Positions 8,898 to 18,188 are shown, counted from the first letter of the stretch. The stretch is 64,000 bases of DNA from Psychrobacter sp. Ps6 (GCF_022129235.1 NZ_JADQAI010000008.1:93845-157844); one strand, 5' to 3'. Notes: generated by a model not told the origin, from the letters alone. Numbers and translations: made by a program.

Positions 8898-9905
8898 ATG
8901 ATGCTAAATGCAACTGAGTTTCTAACGCCGAACGCCATTAATGTGGATACGGTTAACGAAACGATTGCGAAAGTCACGCTCGAACCGTTAGAACGCGGCT
9001 TTGGGCATACCCTAGGTAATGCTCTGCGTCGCATCTTGTTATCTTCATTACCTGGTGCTGCAGTCATTGAAGCTGAGATTGATGGTGTTGACCATGAATA
9101 CTCAACGCTTGAAGGATTACAGGAAGACGTACTTGACCTGCTTTTGAACCTAAAAGGCTTGGCAATTACACTTCATGACCAAAATGAAGTATTTTTGACC
9201 TTGGATAAACAAGGTCCAGGCACTATTACTGCTGCAGACATCGCGTTACCGCATAATGTTGACATCATCAATCCAGAATTGGTCTTGGGTACATTGAGCG
9301 ACCGTGGTCATCTTAAGATGCGTTTGCGTGTAGTGATGGGTCGTGGATATGAGCCAGCAAACCAGCGCCGTGAAGACGGTGATACCAGAGCAATTGGACG
9401 CTTAAAACTTGATGCAAGTTTTAGTCCAGTGCTTCGTGTTGCTTATCAGGTTGAGAACGCTCGCGTTGAGCAGCGTACTGATCTTGATCGTCTTATCATT
9501 GAGCTTGAAACTAATGGCACTATAGATCCAGAAGAAGCAATTCGTAAAGCAGCAACTATTTTACAGCAACAGATTTCTATCTTTGTTGATCTAGAAGCTG
9601 AAGAAGCGCCTGAGCCTGTGAAAGAAAAAGAAGAGGTTGATCCGGTGCTATTACGCCCTGTGGACGATCTTGAACTAACGGTTCGCTCAGCCAACTGCTT
9701 GAAAGCTGAAAACATTTACTATATCGGTGATTTGGTACAGCGTTCAGAGACTGAACTTTTAAAAACCCCAAATCTTGGTAAGAAATCATTAACAGAAATC
9801 AAGGACGTATTAGCGTCTAAAGATTTAGAGCTCGGTATGCGCCTAGATAACTGGCCACCAGCTGATTTACGTGTTGATGATCGCTTTTCTTATCGTAGCC
9901 GTTAA
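8898..9905 (+). CDS. rpoA: RNA polymerase alpha subunit
   Basis: RpoA dimerises to nucleate core RNA polymerase and contacts UP elements and activators. The 335-residue protein has an N-terminal dimerisation domain (about residues 1-235, with [20 protein letters not shown]), an acidic linker, and a C-terminal DNA-binding domain from about residue 250 with the helix-hairpin-helix region [23 protein letters not shown] at 8898 follows GAGGTG. An ATG at 8901 is an equally plausible start, one residue shorter. It lies between rpsD and rplQ as expected. Confidence 0.97.
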   Translation: MMLNATEFLTPNAINVDTVNETIAKVTLEPLERGFGHTLGNALRRILLSSLPGAAVIEAEIDGVDHEYSTLEGLQEDVLDLLLNLKGLAITLHDQNEVFLTLDKQGPGTITAADIALPHNVDIINPELVLGTLSDRGHLKMRLRVVMGRGYEPANQRREDGDTRAIGRLKLDASFSPVLRVAYQVENARVEQRTDLDRLIIELETNGTIDPEEAIRKAATILQQQISIFVDLEAEEAPEPVKEKEEVDPVLLRPVDDLELTVRSANCLKAENIYYIGDLVQRSETELLKTPNLGKKSLTEIKDVLASKDLELGMRLDNWPPADLRVDDRFSYRSR

Positions 9906-9924
9906 ACTTTAAGGATTTTTGACT

Positions 9925-10284
9925 ATGCGCCATCGTAAGAGTGGAGTCAAGCTGGGTCGTACCGGCAGTCATCGTAAGGCAATGTTTCAGAACATGACCA
10001 ACTCATTATTTGAGCATGAACTGATCAAAACAACTTTACCAAAAGCTAAAGAACTACGTCGCGTTGCCGAGCCATTGATCACTATGGCTAAAGAAGACAG
10101 CGTTGCTAACCGTCGTTTAGCATTTAGCCGTATGCGTAGCAAAGCTATGGTAGGCAAATTATTTGGCACGTTAGGTCCTCGTTACCAGACGCGTCCAGGT
10201 GGTTATTTGCGTATCGTAAAATGTGGTTACCGTGATGGTGACAACGCGCCAATGGCTTATGTAGAATTAGTTGATCGCGACTAG
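9925..10284 (+). CDS. rplQ: 50S ribosomal protein L17
   Basis: L17 (119 residues) lies at the base of the large subunit near the exit tunnel. It opens [20 protein letters not shown] and contains the conserved [20 protein letters not shown]. The ATG at 9925 has AAGGA 9 bases ahead, and an in-frame TTG two codons upstream is disregarded. It is the last gene of the alpha operon and is followed by a strong terminator. Confidence 0.97.
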   Translation: MRHRKSGVKLGRTGSHRKAMFQNMTNSLFEHELIKTTLPKAKELRRVAEPLITMAKEDSVANRRLAFSRMRSKAMVGKLFGTLGPRYQTRPGGYLRIVKCGYRDGDNAPMAYVELVDRD

Positions 10285-10310
10285 TTTTGCATTAAAGACA
10301 TATTTTATAA

Positions 10311-10341
10311 AAAAGCTCCAATTCAATTGGAGCTTTTTTTT
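10311..10341 (+). terminator. alpha operon terminator, probably bidirectional
   Basis: AGCTCCAA and TTGGAGCT form an 8-bp stem around a 5-base loop, flanked by an A run on the left and eight Ts on the right. It ends the ribosomal gene block. The A run upstream means that it can also serve the yciO-like gene converging from the right. Confidence 0.9.
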
Positions 10342-10375
10342 GTGCTTAAATTTAGTTAATCATATTACTATCTGA

Positions 10376-10996
10376 TCACAGTAATAATGAATCGACATCA
10401 GCAGCACCTTGCCTAATGACTTCAGGGCGGCTACTAGTCATATCTACAATGGTGGTCAGCTTGGTTGTTTTTATACCTGCATTGATGAGGCCGTCGATTT
10501 GATTACCTAATAAGTCTTCAATTTCAAATGGATCATCCAATATATCATCTCGATTGGGAAGAATTAGCGAGCTGGTCAGAATAGGCTCGTCCATCGCTTC
10601 TAACAATGCTTGAGCAATAGGATTGCTAGGCACACGAATACCAATGGTTTTTTTCTTTGCATGTGCCAGTTTTTTTGGTACATCTTTTGTCGCATTGAGG
10701 ATGAAAGTGATAGGGGCAGGGGTATGAGCTTTAAGCTGCTTAAATTGCACATTATCCACGGTTGCATAGTTAGCAATTTCGCTTAGGTCACGGCACAACA
10801 GTGTAAATTGATGCTTATCGTCAAGCTCACGAATTTGCTTGAGTTTAGTCAAAGCGTCTTTTGCACCCAAACGGCAGCCGAAAGCATAACTGGTATCCGT
10901 TGGGTAAATGATTAATTGGTCTTTGCGCAGTAGGTCAGCAGCTTGCTCAATGAGGCGTGGCTGCGGATTATCGGGATGAATGTAGAATACTTCCAT
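10376..10996 (-). CDS. yciO: YciO/Sua5/YrdC-family protein
   Basis: This 206-residue protein belongs to the L-threonylcarbamoyladenylate synthase superfamily and most resembles the YciO branch. The nucleotide-binding signature PTDTSYAFGCRL lies near residues 32-43, and KKKTIGIRVPSNPIAQALLE follows later. The true TsaC/Sua5 enzymes make the precursor of the t6A37 tRNA modification; the role of YciO is less certain, so the exact reaction is left open. AAGGA lies just ahead of the start. It converges with rplQ across a shared terminator. Confidence 0.85.
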   Translation of the reverse strand: MEVFYIHPDNPQPRLIEQAADLLRKDQLIIYPTDTSYAFGCRLGAKDALTKLKQIRELDDKHQFTLLCRDLSEIANYATVDNVQFKQLKAHTPAPITFILNATKDVPKKLAHAKKKTIGIRVPSNPIAQALLEAMDEPILTSSLILPNRDDILDDPFEIEDLLGNQIDGLINAGIKTTKLTTIVDMTSSRPEVIRQGAADVDSLLL

Positions 10997-11228
10997 AATG
11001 GTTCCTTATTTTATAATTATTGGTTTTTAATTGAGACAAATTTTTCATTAATTCGATGTAGTTCAATCATTGGACATATTAAAAAAGTTATTTTAAAAAT
11101 TAAGCAAATCTGTATTTTTAAAATACTACTTTAGTTATCAGTATAGCTTAAAGCAAATATAAGTTTAGTGGCAAGGCGTTACTAACCGTAGAAAATCGTT
11201 AATAAGTAGGAACACTTGGTAATTTGAA

Positions 11229-11972
11229 TTAAGCGTTGATTTCAGATGAAGGAGTACAAACGTTAATTAAAGCAGTCAGTAAAGTCTTAGCGTCACGCGG
11301 CAGAGTATGAGGTTTGGCTATATAGCTTTCTACTTGCTGATAGACATCACTGGCAAAGGTGCTATTGCTCGTATCAAAATCGGCAAATAAATTGTCCTGT
11401 GAGACTTGGAAATGTCGCCCACACGCCATAGTAAATAGACACTCTAGTGCTTGAGGTTTGATTTCTACACGCTCAAATGCTTGCTGCTGAGCCGCTGATC
11501 GTCCATCTGGTGCATACCAGTAACCGAAGTCAGATAGTTGTCTACGAGCGTCACCAGCCACGCACCAATGACTAAGCTCGTGCAGGGCACTAGCAAAAAA
11601 TCCATGAGCGAATTCAATTCTGGCAGGCTTATTATTTTGCGCAGGGAAATACTCTGGCTCACCCTCACTACGAACCAATATCACCTGCTGGTTAGTAAAT
11701 AAAGTATTAAATAGCTGTATGAGCCAATCAGTAGCTAATCGTTCGCTATCAATTATCAATTCTGTTGAGTAAGTATCGTCAGATTGAGTATTAGACAATT
11801 CTTGCCACTGACTTCTCCATTCTCTTAAATACTCATCTTCATCGAGACACAGTCTATTGCTAGGAGCATTTTCAGTATGACGATCTAATTGAGTAAGATG
11901 TTGCAGCAACGAACTTGCTGTAGCAGGAGAAAGTAAATCAGAAAAATTAATTTTGTTATCAGATAGGTTCAT
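11229..11972 (-). CDS. epmC: elongation factor P hydroxylase (EpmC/YfcM)
   Basis: EpmC hydroxylates the lysylated Lys34 of EF-P in E. coli, the last step after EpmB and EpmA. The 247-residue protein matches the family, mainly through AHGFFASALHELSHWCVAGD (about 122-141), with a likely metal-binding HELSH at 131-135, and FGYWYAPDGRSAAQQQAFE. The N-terminal ~90 residues are less recognisable and longer than in E. coli (182 residues). The presence of epmC predicts epmA and epmB elsewhere in the genome. It is divergent from yceD. Confidence 0.9.
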   Translation of the reverse strand: MNLSDNKINFSDLLSPATASSLLQHLTQLDRHTENAPSNRLCLDEDEYLREWRSQWQELSNTQSDDTYSTELIIDSERLATDWLIQLFNTLFTNQQVILVRSEGEPEYFPAQNNKPARIEFAHGFFASALHELSHWCVAGDARRQLSDFGYWYAPDGRSAAQQQAFERVEIKPQALECLFTMACGRHFQVSQDNLFADFDTSNSTFASDVYQQVESYIAKPHTLPRDAKTLLTALINVCTPSSEINA

Positions 11973-12154
11973 AGAGAAGACATTGAATTAATAGATATTA
12001 AAGACAAAAAACTTTAGGTAAAAAAGTAAGTGGTAAAAGAGTTTGAAAACATTTGCTATCAAAAAATATTAACATACTAGCGCTAGCAGAATATGGCACT
12101 TTCCGTTAGTATGGCAGGCAATATTATACACCGTTTTTATGAATGAGGCCGCGC

Positions 12155-12748
12155 ATGTCAAGCACTCCAGAAACTAAACCGTCAGCACCTTACGCTGACA
12201 ATAAAAAAGCGCCTGTATCTACTAGCATGCCTGAGCATATTTCTTTGGACAAGTGGGCAGACACGGGTTTTGAGTGGTCAGGCGAAGTCGACCCAAACTC
12301 TTTTGAGCGTCTTGCTACGACATTGAGCGCTGAGCATGATCAGTCAAACACTCAGCTAAATGCTGAACTCTATCGTCGTAATAATGTTTTGCATTTAGCA
12401 TTTACGTTGACAGGTGATGTTTGGCTAACGTGCCAACGCTGTTTACAACCCATCGCGATAGACTTGTCTGATGATTACGACATCGCACTACTCGAAAATG
12501 ACAGCCAAGTGCGTCTGATTAATGACGAGCAAGATTATTTGTTACTTGATGAAGTCGTCACTGAGCAGTCTCCCGAGCGCCTATTACCATTTAAAAAACT
12601 GGTAGAAGATGAGATCTTGCTAAAAACACCAATGGCGCCAAAGCATGATGATTGTGAGATGTCAGTTGAGCAGTTTGGTGAGATACCAGAAGAAGAAGAA
12701 AATGAAAATCCATTCGCTGCTTTAGCCTCCTTAAAAGGTAAGCTATAA
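12155..12748 (+). CDS. yceD: YceD/DUF177 family protein
   Basis: YceD (DUF177) proteins are linked to 23S rRNA accumulation and are nearly always encoded next to rpmF, as here. The product is 197 residues. It contains the family Cys pair in VWLTCQRCLQP and an acidic C-terminal half ending in an EEEENENPFAALASLKGKL-type tail. ATG at 12155 has GAGG 6 bases ahead; another in-frame ATG at 12143 is less well placed. The 318-base spacer to rpmF is unusually long and carries a hairpin. Confidence 0.9.
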   Translation: MSSTPETKPSAPYADNKKAPVSTSMPEHISLDKWADTGFEWSGEVDPNSFERLATTLSAEHDQSNTQLNAELYRRNNVLHLAFTLTGDVWLTCQRCLQPIAIDLSDDYDIALLENDSQVRLINDEQDYLLLDEVVTEQSPERLLPFKKLVEDEILLKTPMAPKHDDCEMSVEQFGEIPEEEENENPFAALASLKGKL

Positions 12749-13066
12749 GAGCCAAAATTATTTACTTGATGCATTTAATAAGCCTTTTATCTGCTTTGTA
12801 CAGAAGAGTGCAAGGCAGGGCTTTATTAATCTAATAAACATGCGTATAATGTCCGGTTTATTGCATTCGAGCAACCTGTTGCGTGCTGATAGAAGCTGAC
12901 TAGGTAAATTTTTCATAAATTTCAGACATAGTTAGCGCTTTATGTAAGTAACAATCTATTTAACTAATGATGCTTCAGACTTAGGTTGTTGTGATTATAA
13001 AGCCTCTGTCAGTATCGACTAAAGCTGAATTTCAAGCTTATCCCTTTTAAGTATAGGAGCTATATC
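12749..13066 (+). promoter_or_regulatory. yceD-rpmF spacer with hairpin and promoter-like site
   Basis: The 11-base arm at 12791-12801 (CTGCTTTGTAC) pairs with 12808-12818 (GTGCAAGGCAG), with two G-U pairs and a 6-base loop; flanking bases (about 12774-12784 and 12819-12829) extend the stem with bulges. No T run follows. A perfect TATAAT lies at 12845-12850, but the best -35 (TTTATT, 12822-12827, 17-base spacer) is weak. A promoter here would let rpmF be made without yceD. The remaining 200 bases show nothing clear. Confidence 0.45.
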
Positions 13067-13249
13067 ATGGCTGTTCAAAAAAGTCGTAAAAGCCGTTCTC
13101 GTCGTGACATGCGCCGTTCACATCACCGTATGGAAATTGCTGAACTAAGCGTAGATGCTACTACTGGTGAAAAACATCGTCGTCATCACATGACTAAAGA
13201 TGGTTTCTACCGTGGTCGTCAGCTATTCAAAGTTAGTCAAGATGCCTAA
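13067..13249 (+). CDS. rpmF: 50S ribosomal protein L32
   Basis: L32 is a 60-residue large-subunit protein. It starts [20 protein letters not shown], and the rest ([16 protein letters not shown]) matches the E. coli-type, cysteine-free form that does not bind zinc. AGGAGC lies about 9 bases ahead of the start. The pairing with yceD upstream and fab genes downstream is the common gammaproteobacterial neighbourhood, although plsX and fabH are absent from it. Confidence 0.97.
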   Translation: MAVQKSRKSRSRRDMRRSHHRMEIAELSVDATTGEKHRRHHMTKDGFYRGRQLFKVSQDA

Positions 13250-13262
13250 GACATTGGCCCTA

Positions 13263-13322
13263 TGATAGCTAGGTAAAGTAGTAACAGTACTGGTGACTGT
13301 TGTTTTATTTGCCTAGCTATCA
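13263..13322 (+). repeat. long imperfect inverted repeat after rpmF
   Basis: TGATAGCTAGGTAAA (13263-13277) pairs with TTTGCCTAGCTATCA (13308-13322) with one G-U pair. A second pairing, AACAGT (13283-13288) with ACTGTT (13296-13301), is nested inside. It lies 13 bases after the rpmF stop and just upstream of the T-rich terminator, so it may protect the 3' end of the mRNA. Confidence 0.55.
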
Positions 13323-13344
13323 TCAGTCAATAAGCTTTGAGCTA

Positions 13345-13401
13345 AAAAAAGCCAAGTTATTTCGCTATCATATATTATGTGGCTGGATAACTTGGCTTTT
13401 T
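13345..13401 (+). terminator. rpmF terminator
   Basis: AAAAAGCCAAGTTAT (13346-13360) pairs perfectly with ATAACTTGGCTTTTT (13387-13401) around a 26-base loop, with the T run formed by the right arm. The long loop is unusual. The following 270 bases up to fabD hold no convincing -35/-10 pair, though a TATAAT lies at 13619-13624. Confidence 0.75.
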
Positions 13402-13673
13402 GTTATTTATGACTAGAGTCATTGCTTAAATGACTTTTTATTTTTAGAAGATAGAAAAGCATACTCATATCGTTGGTGCTTTTGATTGGTACTGTGTTTT
13501 CCTATCGTTGTTTGGTCTGCATCCGCTATGATAATAGTGTGTGTCAGTGTATAGTTTACTGACAATCCGTTTTCTTATACAAATAATTGAACTAGCGGCT
13601 TTGTATCACATCTAATAATATAATACACCCCATTGTTTTAGGGATATTTCTAATCAGATAAGGAATATTGGTT

Positions 13674-14642
13674 ATGGCTTCTGTACCCGATATGGTAAAA
13701 AAGCAACCCGCTCGTATCGCGGTCATTTTTCCTGGACAAGGATCTCAAGCAGTCGCAATGACGAGTGAGCTTGCTGAAATCTACCCAGAGATACGCGATA
13801 CATTTACCGAAGCGAGTGAGGCGCTTGGTGAGGACTTGTGGGCAATCTGTCAGGATGAAGAAAAACTCAATCAAACCGAGTATACTCAGCCAGCGCTACT
13901 GACAGCTAGCATTGCCATTTGGCGTGTCTTACAACAAAAAATAAAAGAAACGCCTTGCTATTTAGCTGGTCACTCTTTAGGCGAGTACAGTGCCCTGTGT
14001 GCTGCCAATGTGATATCGCTTGGTGATGCTGTCACTTTAGTCCATAAGCGCGGTCAGTTGATGCAAGAGGCCGTTGTAGGTGTCGATACCGCCATGGCTG
14101 CCGTATTAGGACTTGAAGATAACCGAGTCGAAAATCTGTGTGAGCAAGCAACAGAGCATGTCGAGAGTGCCATTGTCGGCGCGGCTAACTTCAACAGCCC
14201 AGGACAAGTAGTGATCTCAGGTAATGCTGCTGGCGTTAACGCTGTTATTGATAAAGTCAAAAACACTGGCAAAAAGTCCGTGCCTTTAAAAGTGAGTGTG
14301 CCATCTCATTGTGCACTAATGGAGCCTGCAAGTAATGCCTTGGCTGAGATATTAGCAGGTATTCAATTTGATCAAGCAACCATTCCTGTGATTCAAAATC
14401 GCTATGCACGCGTTGAAACCAGTGCAGTAGGTATCAAGCAAGCATTGACTGAGCAGTTGAGCGAGCCAGTACTGTGGTCAAAAACCATGCAAGAGCTGGC
14501 CGATAAGCAAATTAACATGTTAATCGAATGTGGCAGCGGCAATGTGCTCAGTAACTTGGCTAAGCGTCAAGCACAGCCAATTACGAGCTATCCTACTGAC
14601 AAGCCTGCCCGTCTAGAGAAATTATTAGAGGTGTTATCATGA
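13674..14642 (+). CDS. fabD: malonyl-CoA:ACP transacylase
   Basis: FabD moves malonyl groups from CoA to acyl carrier protein, supplying the extender unit of fatty acid synthesis. The 322-residue protein has the GQGSQ motif (21-25) and the nucleophile elbow GHSLGEYSA, with Ser101 as the probable nucleophile; VPSHCALM carries the catalytic His. The ATG at 13674 has AGGAA 8 bases ahead; an in-frame TTG lies two codons upstream. It overlaps fabG by four bases (ATGA). Confidence 0.97.
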   Translation: MASVPDMVKKQPARIAVIFPGQGSQAVAMTSELAEIYPEIRDTFTEASEALGEDLWAICQDEEKLNQTEYTQPALLTASIAIWRVLQQKIKETPCYLAGHSLGEYSALCAANVISLGDAVTLVHKRGQLMQEAVVGVDTAMAAVLGLEDNRVENLCEQATEHVESAIVGAANFNSPGQVVISGNAAGVNAVIDKVKNTGKKSVPLKVSVPSHCALMEPASNALAEILAGIQFDQATIPVIQNRYARVETSAVGIKQALTEQLSEPVLWSKTMQELADKQINMLIECGSGNVLSNLAKRQAQPITSYPTDKPARLEKLLEVLS

Positions 14643-15367
14643 GTCGTACGATTACATTAGTGACTGGCGCGAGCCGTGGTATTGGAAAGGCCGTTGCTAA
14701 ACGCTTTGCTAAAGAAGGACATTTTGTCATTGGAACAGCAACCACTGAAAAAGGTGCTGAATTGATTAATGACTATCTTCATGATACTGGTGGTATCGGT
14801 CGCGTCTTAGATGTACGTGATACTGCTCAAATTGATAAATTGTTCGAAGAGATCGAAAGCGTCTATGGTGCGGTACAAGTATTGGTCAACAATGCAGGTA
14901 TCACTCAAGATGGTCTACTAATGCGTATGAAAGACGATGACTGGTCAAATGTTATCGATACGAATTTGACCTCAGTTTATCGCATGAGTAAACGCGCAGT
15001 ACGCGGTATGATGAAAGCACGCCGTGGTCGTATTATTAATATCACCTCTGTTGTTGCTCAAATGGGTAATGCAGGTCAATCTAATTACGCCGCGACTAAA
15101 GCTGGTGTAGAAGGGTTCAGCCGTACGCTTGCACGTGAAATCGGCTCACGCCAAGTGACTATCAATTGCGTGGCACCAGGTTTGATCGAGACTGATATGA
15201 CAGATGAGCTCGACGAGCGTCTATTGAATTCTATGCTAGATGCCGTTCCTATCAGCCGTCTTGGTCAACCAGAAGATATCGCAGCAGCAGTACATTTTTT
15301 GGCCAGTGATGAGGCCAGCTATATCACCGGCGCGGTTATTCCTGTTAATGGCGGTATGTATATGTAG
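14639..15367 (+). CDS. fabG: 3-oxoacyl-ACP reductase
   Basis: FabG reduces 3-oxoacyl-ACP to 3-hydroxyacyl-ACP with NADPH, the first reduction of each elongation cycle. The 242-residue short-chain dehydrogenase has the cofactor motif TGASRGIG near residue 9, NNAG near 84, and the catalytic set Asn109, Ser137, Tyr150 and Lys154. The GAVIPVNGGMYM C-terminus is typical of FabG. It is translationally coupled to fabD, and a terminator follows. Confidence 0.97.
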   Translation: MSRTITLVTGASRGIGKAVAKRFAKEGHFVIGTATTEKGAELINDYLHDTGGIGRVLDVRDTAQIDKLFEEIESVYGAVQVLVNNAGITQDGLLMRMKDDDWSNVIDTNLTSVYRMSKRAVRGMMKARRGRIINITSVVAQMGNAGQSNYAATKAGVEGFSRTLAREIGSRQVTINCVAPGLIETDMTDELDERLLNSMLDAVPISRLGQPEDIAAAVHFLASDEASYITGAVIPVNGGMYM

Positions 15368-15461
15368 TCAGTATACGAGCGTTACATAGTTATAATAAAA
15401 AACTGTGTGAACGAGTGTAAACTATAATAAAGGGTGTTATAATAACGAATACTTTTGATTC

Positions 15462-15490
15462 AAAGCCCTGTATTATAGCAGGGCTTTATT
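15462..15490 (+). terminator. hairpin after fabG
   Basis: AAAGCCCTG (15462-15470) and CAGGGCTTT (15479-15487) form a 9-bp stem around an 8-base loop, with a short TTTATT tail. It probably ends or attenuates fabDG transcription, so acpP would be partly independent. Confidence 0.7.
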
Positions 15491-15631
15491 AGACAGACTG
15501 TGTAACAAGTCATAGAGTACTCAGACAGCAATGCTCGTCTGGCAAACACATTTTATATACCATGCTACAGAGCTTAAATGAGGCGCTATAGCAGTTTATT
15601 AAAAATAATAGATGATAACGGAGTGATCTAT

Positions 15632-15868
15632 ATGAGTAATGATATCGAGCTAAGAGTAAAATCAGCAGTAGCAGAGCAACTAGGCATGAACATTGAAGAC
15701 ATCAACAACGATGCTTCATTCATGGAAGATCTAGGCGCAGATTCACTTGACCTAGTCGAATTGGTTATGTCTTTTGAAAGTGATTTTGGTATCACTATTC
15801 CTGACGAAGACTCTGCAGAATTGACTACTGTTCAAAAAGCAATTGACTACGTACAAGCCCAGCTATAA
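15632..15868 (+). CDS. acpP: acyl carrier protein
   Basis: ACP carries growing acyl chains on a phosphopantetheine arm. The 78-residue, highly acidic product has the attachment motif ADSLD with Ser38 as the modified residue, plus the conserved [20 protein letters not shown] helix II-III region. ATG at 15632 follows CGGAG by 8 bases. fabF, which often follows acpP, is absent; a terminator comes instead. Confidence 0.98.
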   Translation: MSNDIELRVKSAVAEQLGMNIEDINNDASFMEDLGADSLDLVELVMSFESDFGITIPDEDSAELTTVQKAIDYVQAQL

Positions 15869-15897
15869 TTTGCTACTCGTTTAGCAATTTTTATAAT

Positions 15898-15929
15898 GCC
15901 GCTTATCTTAATAGATAGGCGGTTTTTTT
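15898..15929 (+). terminator. acpP terminator
   Basis: GCCGCTTATC (15898-15907) pairs with GATAGGCGGT (15914-15923), including two G-U pairs, across a 6-base loop. Seven Ts follow. This is a normal intrinsic terminator. Confidence 0.85.
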
Positions 15930-16126
15930 ATGAGTGTGATTTAGTTTATTGGTTGCATTAACATAAGCTACGTCAATTAACATTACTCAACATACTCTTA
16001 CTATTCACGTTTGGTTCCTTTGTCTATACTCATCATGGTAAACAGTACAAAGCACGGTGGCGTTAAATAACACACCACCGAAAATAAATATGAATAATAA
16101 ATAATAATATTTCAAGGAGCAGTTAC

Positions 16127-16636
16127 ATGGGTATGTTCAGTTTTGCAAAAGATATCGGTGATAAAATCTTTAATCGTGATGACGAAAAGCATGACGCTAA
16201 GACAGAAACCAAGGCAGATGCTAATACACCAGTAAAAAGCAGCGAGCCTTCAGCTCAATCAGTTGCTAACATTTTGCTACGTCGTATTCAGCAACAGAAC
16301 CTAAATATCAGTAATTTAAAAATCAAGTATAACGGTTCTACAGATACGGCAGAAATTAGCGGTAATGCTAAGACTCAAGCTGATCGTGAAAAAGCGATTA
16401 TTGCTATTGGTAACGTACAAAATGTTGCTAAGGTAATCGACAATATCGATATCGAAGAAGATGCACCTGAGTCAACGATGTATACGGTAAAATCTGGCGA
16501 TAGCTTATCTAAGATTGCTAAAGACGTTTACGGTGAGTCTGGTGATTATATGAAAATCTTTGAAGCGAATAAGCCAATGTTATCTGATCCAGATAAAATC
16601 TATCCAGGTCAAGTGTTACGTATTCCTAAGCCATAA
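16127..16636 (+). CDS. kbp: BON and LysM domain protein, Kbp/YgaU-like
   Basis: The 169-residue protein has the same domain order as E. coli Kbp (YgaU), a cytoplasmic potassium-binding protein: an N-terminal segment, a BON domain (about residues 45-110), and a C-terminal LysM domain (about 118-167) containing YTVKSGDSLSKIAKDVYGES and ending DPDKIYPGQVLRIPKP. No signal peptide is evident, which fits a cytoplasmic role rather than cell-wall binding. The N-terminal region is charged and Asp/Lys-rich. It is 20 residues longer than E. coli Kbp. A terminator follows. Confidence 0.85.
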   Translation: MGMFSFAKDIGDKIFNRDDEKHDAKTETKADANTPVKSSEPSAQSVANILLRRIQQQNLNISNLKIKYNGSTDTAEISGNAKTQADREKAIIAIGNVQNVAKVIDNIDIEEDAPESTMYTVKSGDSLSKIAKDVYGESGDYMKIFEANKPMLSDPDKIYPGQVLRIPKP

Positions 16637-16684
16637 CAAATTGATGATACAAGCAGTAAATAATCGGTACAAAAAACCGATGAT

Positions 16685-16715
16685 AAAAAAGCCTCTTTTA
16701 TAAGAGGCTTTTTTT
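16685..16715 (+). terminator. terminator after the BON-LysM gene
   Basis: AAAAAAGCCTCTT pairs with AAGAGGCTTTTTT around a 4-base loop, followed by Ts. The A and T runs on both sides could also serve queG converging from the right. Confidence 0.88.
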
Positions 16716-16776
16716 ATTATTTAAAACGATATAGCAATAGATATGAAGTTCTAATAGTGGCGAATAATTGAAATAT

Positions 16777-17940
16777 TTAGACTTGGATGCTGTCTTTCAG
16801 CTTTTTTTGCTGTTCTTCTAATGCCCATTCGATATGCTCGTCGAGCATAACACTGTGTATGGTAAGCTTAGACTTTAACTGTTCAACCACATCCAAACTG
16901 GCATTGGCATTGCCAAGACCAATCGCGATATTACGTAAGAAATTTATATAGCCTGTGCGTCTGAGCGGGCTTCCTTGTGTATTTTTCAAAAAATCCGCTT
17001 CTTGCCATTGCCATAATTCAAGCAAACTGCTGTTATCAAGCCCATGCCTTGGTGCGAAGTCCTCAACAGTAGTCAGATTGGCATAACGATTCCACGGGCA
17101 GATCAGCTGGCAATCATCACAGCCAAACACTCGATTGCCAATCGCGCGTCGATACTTGGTATCAATAATACCATCGTGTTCAATCGTCAAATAAGAGATA
17201 CAGGCAGAAGCATTGAGCTCATAAGGCGCTACAATCGCTTGGGTAGGGCATACATCAATACAAGCACTGCAACTGCCACAATGCTCTTTAACAGGCTGGT
17301 CATCGGGCAGCTCTAAGCTTAAAAACAGCTCACCCAGCACAAAAAATGAGCCAGCTTGTTTGTTGATTAATAACGTATGCTTACCTGTCCAGCCCAGACC
17401 AGCAGCATCGGCAATAGGTCGCTCAAAGATAGGCGCAGAATCACTAAAGGGTCTAAAAACAAACTCTTTATCTGAGCCAATATCGAGATGTTGCCATTCA
17501 GGAAGCATAGCTTCGATATTCAGCGCCAATTGCTTTAAACGGCTGCGCATTGTCTTATGATAATCACGACCTCTTGCGTAACGCGCAATGATGCCTTGAT
17601 TGGGATGGTCATTATCTGTGACAGCACGTGGCGTCGGGGCTTGGGTGAGATAATCCATACGTACACTAACAATGGTCTTTGCGCCATCTACTAACTGCTC
17701 GGGATGCGCGCGCAGATGATGGTTGTTGTGCATGAACTGCAATTGACCCTCATAGCCTTTATCCAGCCACTTCTGTAGTTGTTCGACTTGCTTAGCAAAC
17801 AGTGGATGATGGACAGATAAAAACCCACAATCAGCAAATCCTAACGTTTGCGCTTGCGTTTTGATCCACTGTTTAACATCTGCTGTTGTTGCAAATACTG
17901 TTGAGTTACTAACGGCAATTTTGTTTTTATCGGTAGGCAT
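16777..17940 (-). CDS. queG: epoxyqueuosine reductase
   Basis: QueG reduces epoxyqueuosine to queuosine at the wobble base of certain tRNAs, using cobalamin and two [4Fe-4S] clusters. The 387-residue protein shows the ferredoxin-type motif CGSCSACIDVCPTQAI and the second cluster motif FGCDDCQLICPWNR, as well as the catalytic-region CISYLTIEHDG. The C-terminal ~80 residues resemble the HEAT-like repeat region. Start at 17940 is tentative, as no strong ribosome site is seen. It is divergent from the NAD(P)HX repair gene. Confidence 0.95.
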   Translation of the reverse strand: MPTDKNKIAVSNSTVFATTADVKQWIKTQAQTLGFADCGFLSVHHPLFAKQVEQLQKWLDKGYEGQLQFMHNNHHLRAHPEQLVDGAKTIVSVRMDYLTQAPTPRAVTDNDHPNQGIIARYARGRDYHKTMRSRLKQLALNIEAMLPEWQHLDIGSDKEFVFRPFSDSAPIFERPIADAAGLGWTGKHTLLINKQAGSFFVLGELFLSLELPDDQPVKEHCGSCSACIDVCPTQAIVAPYELNASACISYLTIEHDGIIDTKYRRAIGNRVFGCDDCQLICPWNRYANLTTVEDFAPRHGLDNSSLLELWQWQEADFLKNTQGSPLRRTGYINFLRNIAIGLGNANASLDVVEQLKSKLTIHSVMLDEHIEWALEEQQKKLKDSIQV

Positions 17941-18188
17941 ATAGATAGAGGCTTATTGGCTGTCTGCTTGTTTGGGTTGATCAGATTATTTACATCTCAC
18001 AATCAGTGATCCTATGAATAGCGTTTATGATAAGCCAGTGAGCGATAAGCGCAAGTAGAAAAGAAAATAAACTCACATTCATATTGATACATAAGTAGGC
18101 ATAAGCTTTTGCTAAGCTGATACCAAAGGTTAGCAAATAGACTGTCAACACCATAAAAATATCAGAAAAACATAGCCGAGGATAATAA

